Assembly (NCBI GenBank): GCA_947632425.1
Contig: CANRPG010000137.1
Coordinates: forward strand, 1 to 5,501
DNA length: 5,501 bases
Reading direction: 5' to 3'
DNA from: an uncultured Clostridia bacterium
GTDB lineage: Bacteria > Bacillota > Clostridia > Oscillospirales > Ruminococcaceae
Shown: one piece after another, positions 1 to 5,279 of the stretch
Layout of the letters: each line of letters opens with the position of its first letter
Position numbering within the stretch: position 1 is the stretch's first letter
Translations under genes and position numbers: made by a program
Notes under the pieces: model-generated
What the model was told of the DNA's origin: nothing
What the model saw: only the letters and a program-made list of their open reading frames with translations
The model's database searches: none

Positions 1-10
1 CGGTCGCGAT

Positions 11-116
11 TGTTGAAAACTCGGTTGAAATCTTGTAAAAGTGCCTGTTTTGCGGCGGTTTTTCAAACTGTTGAAAAGAACATTCAAAAACTTTGCGATT
101 TGAAATGTTGTAAAAA
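11..116. promoter_or_regulatory. Cluster of DnaA-box-like 9-mers (TGTTGAAAA / TTTTCAACA)
   Basis: Two exact copies of TGTTGAAAA lie at 11-19 and 69-77. Near copies are TGTTGTAAA at 106-114 (one mismatch), GGTTGAAAT at 23-31 and TCTTGTAAA at 31-39 (two mismatches each). TTTTCAAAC at 60-68 is a near copy in the opposite orientation. TTTTCAACA is a relaxed form of the DnaA box TTATCCACA, and arrays of such variants are typical of clostridial replication origins and dnaA promoter regions. An AT-rich stretch follows (111-175), which could serve as an unwinding element. No dnaA, dnaN or rpmH is in the window, so a role in initiation or DnaA titration is inference. A chance cluster in AT-rich DNA remains possible. 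Confidence 0.35.
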
Positions 117-193
117 TGTATAAAAAACTTATGTTTCACGCCGAAAATATTATGAATAAACTGTGAACAAATATTACATTTTGGAACACTCTC

Positions 194-215
194 AAAACAG
201 GGGCGAAAACAGGGG
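194..215. repeat. Two-copy 12-bp tandem repeat
   Basis: AAAACAGGGG occurs at 194-203 and again at 206-215, a 12-bp period with the last two bases differing between copies (CG, AT). TCAAAACA at 192-199 is also mirrored by TGTTTTGA at 235-242, an 8-bp inverted repeat around the second copy. No function can be assigned. Confidence 0.5.
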
Positions 216-349
216 ATTTCAAGGGCTGCTATTTTGTTTTGAAAAGTTTGCGGAAATTGTCGGCAGCTGTCGATTAAATCGGCTTACAAAAGAAATATTT
301 TCCGAAAAATCGGCTATGAAAAAGCTGCTGTACAAAAAACATCTCTTTT

Positions 350-368
350 ATGCATTTTTGAAAAGCAT
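350..368 (-). terminator. Weak stem-loop after the DUF6062 gene
   Basis: Seven bases beyond the stop codon of the minus-strand gene, ATGC (350-353) pairs with GCAT (365-368) and TTTT (355-358) with AAAA (361-364), leaving A354 bulged and a two-base loop. On the minus strand a run of six T (334-339) follows about ten bases later. The stem is AT-rich and the T run is not adjacent, so this is at best a poor intrinsic terminator. Confidence 0.25.
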
Positions 369-374
369 GATACA

Positions 375-1058
375 TTATCTTGTGGTCAGAAACTTTATAG
401 CACGCTCTATGCTGTCTTTGGAATTGCCCCAGTCGGCATCTTTGCCGGTGTTGCGGTAGTCGTACATATCGCAGTAGTGGGCAACGTCCTCGCTGAGGGA
501 GTGCAGGTAGCTTCGCACGAGCGTTTCGCACGCCTTGTCAAACTGCTTGGCGGTGGGTTTATCGAGCTTTTCGGCGCTGAGGGCACAAAGCAGCTGGTAG
601 TGCGGCAGGCAGATGTACTCCTGCTGCGAAAACAGCGTGCGGAAAGAGGAGTCTTTTGAATACATCTCAAAAAGCGTTACCATAAAACGCTCCATGCCCC
701 AGTCTATTTTAGAGCAGACGAAGCAGGACTCGTTTACCTGCGATATTTTGCGCTGTTTGGCGTTTTTTGCGGCGAACAGGGGTTTGTGCTCAAAAGCGTC
801 GAACTCCAGCTTTTTAAGGTGCGTTGACAGCATAAGCGCCAGAGAGAGGCGGTTTTTGCACTTTTTCATCTGCTCAAAGTGGGTATGGCAAAAGCCCTGC
901 GCGTTGGTCTCGATGCGCACATCGGGTTCCATCATAGCCGCGCCCATTATGTACTCAACGCAGCGCTGCTCTAAAGTATCGCGCATGGAGCAGATGGGGC
1001 AGCCGCATTTTGGCTCAAAGACCTCGTTTATAGGTATTGTAAGAATGCTCTCTCGCAT
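375..1058 (-). CDS. DUF6062-type cysteine/histidine-rich protein
   Basis: A 227-residue protein of unknown function. The start, the N-terminal pattern (basic-hydrophobic start, then C18-x-C20-x2-C23) and the segment leading to GFCHTH match what I know of the clostridial DUF6062 family; this is recognition by eye. Two similar metal-site-like modules are visible: C20-x2-C23 with C57-x2-H60, and C112-x2-C115 with C150-x2-H153. They are offset by 92-93 residues, which suggests an internal duplication with one structural Zn ion per half. There is no signal peptide and no membrane segment, so it is probably cytoplasmic. The ATG at 1058 is chosen because AGGAAG lies 7-8 nt upstream; extending the frame to 1172 would place the promoter region inside the coding sequence. 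It is transcribed divergently from the glycosylase gene. Related proteins are sometimes labelled as ABC transporter components, but nothing here supports transport. Confidence 0.85.
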   Translation of the reverse strand: MRESILTIPINEVFEPKCGCPICSMRDTLEQRCVEYIMGAAMMEPDVRIETNAQGFCHTHFEQMKKCKNRLSLALMLSTHLKKLEFDAFEHKPLFAAKNAKQRKISQVNESCFVCSKIDWGMERFMVTLFEMYSKDSSFRTLFSQQEYICLPHYQLLCALSAEKLDKPTAKQFDKACETLVRSYLHSLSEDVAHYCDMYDYRNTGKDADWGNSKDSIERAIKFLTTR

Positions 1059-1085
1059 AGTTATCTTCCTTTCAGAATATTTTTG

Positions 1086-1114
1086 TTGCAATTTGCCGTT
1101 AAAACAAGTATAAT
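1086..1114 (+). promoter_or_regulatory. Sigma-A promoter for the OGG glycosylase gene
   Basis: TTGCAA (1086-1091), a 17-base spacer and a perfect TATAAT (1109-1114). Transcription should begin near 1121, giving a short leader of about 28 nt that contains the AAGGAGG site. It overlaps the divergent promoter, so both probably cannot be occupied by polymerase at once. Confidence 0.75.
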
Positions 1115-1135
1115 GTAATATGACAAAAAAGTCAA
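1107..1135 (-). promoter_or_regulatory. Sigma-A promoter for the DUF6062 gene
   Basis: Read on the minus strand, TTGACT (1135-1130) is followed after 17 bases by TATACT (1112-1107). Each differs from the sigma-A consensus by one base. The predicted start near 1100 gives a leader of about 40 nt with the AGGAAG ribosome binding site. The -10 box shares bases 1109-1112 with the -10 box of the opposing promoter, and the -35 box overlaps the glycosylase gene's ribosome binding site. Confidence 0.75.
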
Positions 1136-1140
1136 GGAGG
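1134..1140 (+). promoter_or_regulatory. Ribosome binding site fixing a TTG start
   Basis: AAGGAGG, a full anti-SD match, stands 8 nt before the TTG at 1149. No ATG or GTG lies in frame at a suitable distance, and the conserved OGG N-terminal domain begins within the first 30 codons, so TTG is the likely start. The strong site may compensate for the weak start codon. Confidence 0.8.
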
Positions 1141-1148
1141 CGCGCGCT

Positions 1149-1967
1149 TTGAAATACGAAAAAGACGGACATGACATAATTTTATATCAGCAGGACTTTG
1201 ATCTGGACGAAACGCTTGACTGCGGACAGGCTTTTCGCTGGCAGAGGGATAATACACAGAAAAATGTGACATACACGGGGTCGTATCTTAACGTGCCGCT
1301 TGTTATATCACAGGAGGGCGAGGGCGTTTTTCGGCTGAAAGACACCGATGAGGAGACGTTCAGAAACGTTTGGTACGGGTATTTTGACTTAGCTACCGAC
1401 TATGGCGAGATAAAGAAGCGGTTGTCGCAAGACGGCACAATGGCAAAGGCGTGCGAATACGCTGGCGGCATAAGGCTTTTGCGGCAGGACGGCTGGGAGG
1501 CGCTGTGTTCTTTTATAATATCGCAAAATAACAACATACCGCGCATAAAGGGCATAATAGGCAGGCTGTGCGAGCATTTCAAAGGGTTTCCGCCGTATGA
1601 AAGACTAGCAGATCTCAGCCCTGACGACCTTGCGTTTTTAAGGGCAGGCTTTCGTGCAAAGTACATTATAGATGCGGCGAAGAAGCTGCGCTCGGGCGAA
1701 GTAGATCTTGAAAAAATAAAGGGCGCGCCGATTGAGTGTGCGCAGAAAGAGCTTATGAAGATCATCGGCGTAGGTCCGAAGGTGGCGCAGTGCGCGCTGC
1801 TTTACGGTATGCACAGAACAGATGCTTTTCCTGTAGATGTGTGGATAAAGAGGGTGCTTGAGATGTGGTATCCTGACGGTTTACCAAAATGCTGCCGCGG
1901 CATTGAGGGCATAGCGCAGCAGTATCTGTTTCACTACATACGCACGGGTGTGCAGGACAGTAAATAG
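1149..1967 (+). CDS. ogg: OGG1-type 8-oxoguanine DNA glycosylase/AP lyase
   Basis: Base-excision repair enzyme that removes 8-oxoguanine opposite cytosine and nicks the abasic site by beta-elimination. The 272 residues hold an N-terminal OGG domain (about 8-115) and a helix-hairpin-helix-GPD glycosylase domain (about 116-265). Compared with human OGG1, the key residues are present: C25-G26-Q27-A-F-R-W (human Gly42 region), the ISQNNNIPRI helix (124-133), GFRAKY (167-172), the hairpin GVGPKVAQC (207-215) with catalytic K211 (human K249) and C215 (C253), FPVD with D230 (D268), and Q257 and F261 (Q315 and F319) that sandwich the lesion. Having all of these separates it from AlkA 3-methyladenine glycosylases, although automated pipelines may use that label. 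It starts at TTG behind AAGGAGG. The next gene, rlmB, begins 89 nt downstream with its own promoter and no visible terminator between. Confidence 0.92.
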   Translation: MKYEKDGHDIILYQQDFDLDETLDCGQAFRWQRDNTQKNVTYTGSYLNVPLVISQEGEGVFRLKDTDEETFRNVWYGYFDLATDYGEIKKRLSQDGTMAKACEYAGGIRLLRQDGWEALCSFIISQNNNIPRIKGIIGRLCEHFKGFPPYERLADLSPDDLAFLRAGFRAKYIIDAAKKLRSGEVDLEKIKGAPIECAQKELMKIIGVGPKVAQCALLYGMHRTDAFPVDVWIKRVLEMWYPDGLPKCCRGIEGIAQQYLFHYIRTGVQDSK

Positions 1968-1988
1968 AAAAAATTTCGCCGTTTGCAC

Positions 1989-2017
1989 TTGTAATTCGAC
2001 GACATATGTGCTATAAT
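1989..2017 (+). promoter_or_regulatory. Extended -10 sigma-A promoter for rlmB and the downstream gene
   Basis: TTGTAA (1989-1994), a 17-base spacer and perfect TATAAT (2012-2017). A TG dinucleotide one base upstream (2009-2010) gives an extended -10 element. The start is expected near 2023, leaving a leader of about 34 nt. The promoter lies just after the glycosylase stop codon and probably drives rlmB plus the 790-residue membrane protein. Confidence 0.75.
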
Positions 2018-2056
2018 TAAAAGTGTATATTTTAAAATGGAGAAAACTGCATATTT

Positions 2057-2830
2057 ATGGCAAACGATAATACCAAAAACACGGGCGCGCAGGAAAGGGA
2101 AAGGCAGCTTATTGTAGGCAGGAACGCTGTTACAGAGGCACTGAAATCGGGTATGGCGATAGACAAGCTGTATGTAAACCCTGCCTGCGGCGGTTCTGTA
2201 AATAACATAATAAGGCTTGCGAAAGAGCGCGGCATACCGATAAAAGACACGCAGGAAAACAAGCTGTCGTTTATGTGTGGGGGCGCGGCTCATCAGGGCG
2301 TTATAGCCTCTGCGGCGTGCGCTGAGTATGTCACGGTAGAGGACATACTGGAAAAGGCAAGGCAAAAGGGCGAAGATCCGTTCATAATAATCTGCGACGA
2401 GATAGAGGATCCGCACAATCTGGGCGCTATAATACGCACGGCTGAGGCGGCAGGCGCACACGGTGTTATAATACCGAAAAGGCGAAGCGCATCGCTGGAC
2501 ACGACCGTATATAAGACATCGGCAGGGGCGGCAAGCTGGCTGCCTGTTGCAAGGGTGGCAAATCTGCCCTCGGCTATTGACAAGCTGAAACAGTGCGGCG
2601 TGTGGATATACGGCACTGACGGCGGCGGCGAGGACTACACAAAAGCAGACCTTACGGGCGCGATAGGCTTGGTTATAGGCTCTGAAGGCTTTGGCATGGG
2701 CAGGCTGGTGAAAGAAAAGTGCGACTGCATTGTAAGTCTGCCGATGAAAGGAAAGATAAATTCGCTCAACGCATCTGTGGCGGCAGGTATATTTATGTAC
2801 GAGATAGCGCGGCAGAGGACAGAGAAATAG
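2057..2830 (+). CDS. rlmB: 23S rRNA (guanosine-2251-2'-O)-methyltransferase RlmB
   Basis: SPOUT-class (TrmH family) methyltransferase that puts a 2'-O-methyl group on G2251 in the 23S rRNA P loop using S-adenosylmethionine. The 257 residues are of usual length. An N-terminal substrate-binding domain (about 17-95) opens with IVGRNAVTEAL (19-29), and a short linker leads to the trefoil-knot catalytic domain (about 108-253). The three family motifs are intact: motif 1 DPHNLGAIIRTAEAAG (118-133, with N121, R127, E130), motif 2 IGSEGFGM (207-214) and motif 3 SLPMKGKINSLNASVAAG (227-244, with N235, S236, N238, S240). The ATG at 2057 has only a GGAG 14 nt upstream, which is far for a good site; no alternative in-frame start lies between the predicted transcript start and it. 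TrmH and TsnR relatives are less likely given the RlmB-style N-terminal domain. The 790-residue membrane protein gene follows after 29 nt. Confidence 0.93.
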   Translation: MANDNTKNTGAQERERQLIVGRNAVTEALKSGMAIDKLYVNPACGGSVNNIIRLAKERGIPIKDTQENKLSFMCGGAAHQGVIASAACAEYVTVEDILEKARQKGEDPFIIICDEIEDPHNLGAIIRTAEAAGAHGVIIPKRRSASLDTTVYKTSAGAASWLPVARVANLPSAIDKLKQCGVWIYGTDGGGEDYTKADLTGAIGLVIGSEGFGMGRLVKEKCDCIVSLPMKGKINSLNASVAAGIFMYEIARQRTEK

Positions 2831-2844
2831 TAAATTACAGGAAG

Positions 2845-2850
2845 GGAAGG
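2845..2850 (+). promoter_or_regulatory. Ribosome binding site fixing the start at 2860
   Basis: GGAAGG within a purine run (2840-2850) lies 9 nt before ATG 2860. The frame is open back to an ATG at 2719, but that lies inside rlmB with no good site, so 2860 is preferred. It also yields a clean N-terminus, MSDKFSLDDILEEY. Confidence 0.8.
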
Positions 2851-2859
2851 ATACCCGAT

Positions 2860-5232
2860 ATGTCAGATAAATTTTCGCTTGACGATATTCTTGAAGAATA
2901 TTCTGCGAAAAAGGCAAACGGCGGTGTTAAGAATATCGAAAGCAGCGAGGCTGAGCTTGAAAGCATACTGAGCGGTGCGGCAAAGGCGGCTGAAGCTGCT
3001 CCCGAGCCGGAAGATACGAAAGAAGTTGTTTCGGCGGTGATTACGCCCGAAAGCGTTATTGAGGCTGCTAAGGAGACCGCCGAAAACGCCGTAGAGGAAG
3101 CGACCACCGAAGTGAGCCTTGACGACGTGAAGTTTGATAACTCGAAGAAGAACGCCGACAAGAAAAAAAGCCGCATAAATACTTCTGTTATCGAGAATAT
3201 GGTAATGGAGAAAAAGAGCGGCGCAGGTTATACCCCGACCGATGCGATACCGCCTGTGAACAGGGCGAGCGTCAAGGACATCGATATGGACTTGGAAGGT
3301 AAGATAATACCCAAAACAGAGCAGCTTGAGATAAGCAACGACCTTACCGACGAGCAGAAAATGGAGATACTTGAAAAACGCCGCGAGGAAAAGGTACAGA
3401 ATTTTGTGCTTGACAACGACCGCAACGACGAGGAGCAAAAGACCCGCGCGGCGGCAAACGACAACAGAGAGGCATTGCCTATAGATGAATTTACGTCGTT
3501 TGAGCAGTCGCAGGACGTGCTGGCGGACATAATGCAGCTGAAAAGCAACATTGTGGTAAGGCTGTGCGTGCTGGTGTTCACATCGCTGTTCTCGGTATAT
3601 TTGACGGTGGCGAATGATCTGGATCTGCCGATAGTTTCTATGTTCAGCCGCAACTACAGCCCTGAGGCTTTTGTGTTCACGCTGACGATACTGGGAATTA
3701 TTTCGGCGTTCGTATCATACACGGTAATATTCAGCGGACTGAAAAAACTGTTCTCTCTGAAAGCCGACTGCGACAGCATTGCTGCTATAGGCATGGTGGT
3801 AACGATAATTACGGGCATTGTGAATCTGTTTGCGCCCGAATCTATACAGACGGGAAACTACCATATTTACACGGCGGCTGCTATTCTGGGTATGCTGTTC
3901 AACACGCTGGGCAAGCTTTCGATGGTAAACCGCGCGGACAGAAACCTTCGCTTTGCGGCAGGGGAATTTGAAAAGCACGCGTTTGCAAAGGTCGAGGACG
4001 AGGACGTTGCCTACAAATTTACGAAGGGTACGCTCGATGATTTTGCAGAGCTGGTCACAACGCGTGAGACAGAGTTTGTTGACGATTTTCTGAAAAATTC
4101 GTACTCTTCGGATATTTCCGACGAGTTCAGCAAAAAGGCAGCCCCGATAATGGCTATTGCAGGCGTGGCTGCGGCTCTGATAAGCCTGCTGCTGAATCGC
4201 TCGGACGCCGGTATGGCTGAAAAGGTAGTTACGGCGCTTAGCGCGATGTGCGGACTTATAACGCTTTGCTCGTCGTTTGCGCTGATGCTTATTGTAAATC
4301 TGCCGCTTGCAAGGGCTTCAAAGAAGTATTTGCAGTCGTCGGCGGTGCTGCTGGGTTACTCGGGTGTTGAGGAATATTCCGACACCAACTCGGTGCTTAT
4401 AGATGCAGAGCAGCTGTTCCCCGACGGCATGGTAGACCTTGTGAACCTGAAAGCTATGTCATCTACTCTTATAGAGGACTGCATACTGTACGCTGCGAGC
4501 CTTTCCTGCCAGGCAGGGGGCATTATGAAGCCGACGTTTTACAAGATGCTTCGCGGCAAGACGGAGATGCTATACCCTGTAGAAAGCTACATCTATGAGG
4601 ACGGTCTGGGTCTCTCGGGCTGGATAGAGCACAAGAGGATACTTTTCGGCAACAGGGAGCTTATGCAGAACCACTCGATAGAGGGCTTGCCTACGCTGGC
4701 GAAGGAGTCGGAATACTCAAAGGGCAACATACCCATATACCTTTCGATATCGGGCGTGGTAGCGGCGATATTCTTCATTCGCGTAAGCCCGAACCTTACG
4801 GTCAGCAAGTGGCTGCAAGAGCTTACAGACAAAAACGTTACGGTAGTTATAAGAACGGTGGATTCGTTTATATCTGCAAAATTTTTGTCGGAGCTGTTTG
4901 ACGTTGATACGAACAGGCTGAAACTTTTGCCGTTCCGTTTCCACAGCGAATACGCGAAAGAGACCGCATATGTGCCGAGAATTTCTTCTCCGCTTATATG
5001 CAGCGGTCACTTCCATTCTATTGCCATGCTGATATGCGGTGTGAAGAACATTCAGTCTATGGCTGTAATGGGCGTTATGCTTCAGCTGACGTCCTCGGCG
5101 CTGGGTGCGCTTATAGCGCTTATTATGGTGATAATAGGCTCGCTGGGTCAGCTTTCGGCATCTATAGTGCTGGCGTATAATCTGGTATGGCTGGCGGTAA
5201 CGCTCTTATTGCAGCAGATGAAAAAGGTATAG
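2860..5232 (+). CDS. P1B-type P-type ATPase-like membrane protein lacking catalytic motifs (putative pseudo-ATPase)
   Basis: A 790-residue integral membrane protein of unknown function. Residues 1-228 are Glu/Ala/Lys/Asp-rich, without membrane segments and probably disordered and cytoplasmic. Eight hydrophobic segments then follow the P1B ATPase order: about 231-251, 270-292, 305-326 and 336-354; a 75-residue loop; 428-446 and 454-483; a 230-residue soluble part; 731-761 and 765-786. Resemblance is clearest at SGLKKLFSLKADCDSIAAIG (292-310), TLGKL (349-353), the segment after the sixth helix leading to VLIDAEQLF (512-520, where DKTGT would be) and the nucleotide-domain-like EDGLGLSGWI...ILFGNREL (580-601). 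Missing are TGES in the loop, CPC (CSSF at 470-473), KTGT after D515, the His of the SEHP motif, TGD (RTVD at 665-668) and GDGxND. The frame is intact. It sits 29 nt behind rlmB and is probably co-transcribed. Active metal pumping is unlikely; a scaffold, sensor or binding role is inference. Without a profile search it might simply be called hypothetical. Confidence 0.72.
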   Translation: MSDKFSLDDILEEYSAKKANGGVKNIESSEAELESILSGAAKAAEAAPEPEDTKEVVSAVITPESVIEAAKETAENAVEEATTEVSLDDVKFDNSKKNADKKKSRINTSVIENMVMEKKSGAGYTPTDAIPPVNRASVKDIDMDLEGKIIPKTEQLEISNDLTDEQKMEILEKRREEKVQNFVLDNDRNDEEQKTRAAANDNREALPIDEFTSFEQSQDVLADIMQLKSNIVVRLCVLVFTSLFSVYLTVANDLDLPIVSMFSRNYSPEAFVFTLTILGIISAFVSYTVIFSGLKKLFSLKADCDSIAAIGMVVTIITGIVNLFAPESIQTGNYHIYTAAAILGMLFNTLGKLSMVNRADRNLRFAAGEFEKHAFAKVEDEDVAYKFTKGTLDDFAELVTTRETEFVDDFLKNSYSSDISDEFSKKAAPIMAIAGVAAALISLLLNRSDAGMAEKVVTALSAMCGLITLCSSFALMLIVNLPLARASKKYLQSSAVLLGYSGVEEYSDTNSVLIDAEQLFPDGMVDLVNLKAMSSTLIEDCILYAASLSCQAGGIMKPTFYKMLRGKTEMLYPVESYIYEDGLGLSGWIEHKRILFGNRELMQNHSIEGLPTLAKESEYSKGNIPIYLSISGVVAAIFFIRVSPNLTVSKWLQELTDKNVTVVIRTVDSFISAKFLSELFDVDTNRLKLLPFRFHSEYAKETAYVPRISSPLICSGHFHSIAMLICGVKNIQSMAVMGVMLQLTSSALGALIALIMVIIGSLGQLSASIVLAYNLVWLAVTLLLQQMKKV

Positions 5233-5244
5233 CACACGTTTATT

Positions 5245-5279
5245 TGCGCTTACGCGCGGCGCAGGAGCGCGTTCAACGC
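5245..5279. repeat. Nested GC-rich inverted repeats after the pseudo-ATPase gene
   Basis: Three overlapping hairpins can be drawn: TGCGC (5245-5249) with GCGCA (5259-5263); ACGCGC (5252-5257) with GCGCGT (5267-5272); and GCGTT (5269-5273) with AACGC (5275-5279) around a single C. The first two exclude each other, as do the second and third. The element starts 12 bases after the stop codon and may help end the transcript, but no T run follows on the plus strand, so it is not a standard intrinsic terminator. Confidence 0.45.

Larger units (their letters stand above)
1..374. other. Gene-free AT-rich intergenic region
   Basis: No reading frame here has both a plausible ribosome binding site and a recognisable product. 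The first 116 bases hold a cluster of TGTTGAAAA-like 9-mers, listed separately. Bases 117-190 are very AT-rich. Bases 194-215 hold a short tandem repeat. A 9-bp direct repeat AAATCGGCT occurs at 276-284 and 307-315. The 14-mer at 260-273 (TCGGCAGCTGTCGA) is a near-palindrome with one mismatch. The region lies downstream of the minus-strand DUF6062 gene, so part of it is probably that gene's 3' flank. Confidence 0.6.

Noticed and set aside
163..459. 98-codon plus-strand frame with a GTG start
   Set aside because: It has no ribosome binding site, no recognisable domain, and its last 85 bases run antisense into the DUF6062 gene.
613..1113. 166-codon plus-strand frame opposite the DUF6062 gene
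   Set aside because: Antisense shadow; the minus strand has the promoter, the ribosome binding site and the conserved Cys/His pattern.
1059..1172. 38-codon N-terminal extension of the DUF6062 protein
   Set aside because: It would run over both divergent promoters; ATG 1058 has a proper AGGAAG site and fits the family's N-terminus.
1968..2011. Terminator between the glycosylase gene and rlmB
   Set aside because: There is a short T/A-rich stretch but no stem of useful length, so readthrough into rlmB is likely.
2719..2859. 47-codon N-terminal extension of the pseudo-ATPase
   Set aside because: It overlaps the catalytic end of rlmB in another frame, lacks a ribosome binding site, and a good site precedes ATG 2860.
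1934..2917. 327-codon minus-strand frame across rlmB
   Set aside because: It is the antisense shadow of rlmB, whose family motifs are intact; the translation is low in acidic residues, rich in Arg, Tyr and Cys, and resembles no known protein.
2863..3653. Several minus-strand frames opposite the N-terminal part of the 790-residue protein
   Set aside because: They arise from the skewed Glu/Ala/Lys codons of the plus-strand gene and have no start signals.
5245..5279. Standard rho-independent terminator for the pseudo-ATPase gene
   Set aside because: The hairpins are real on paper, but no T run follows on the plus strand, so only a repeat is called.
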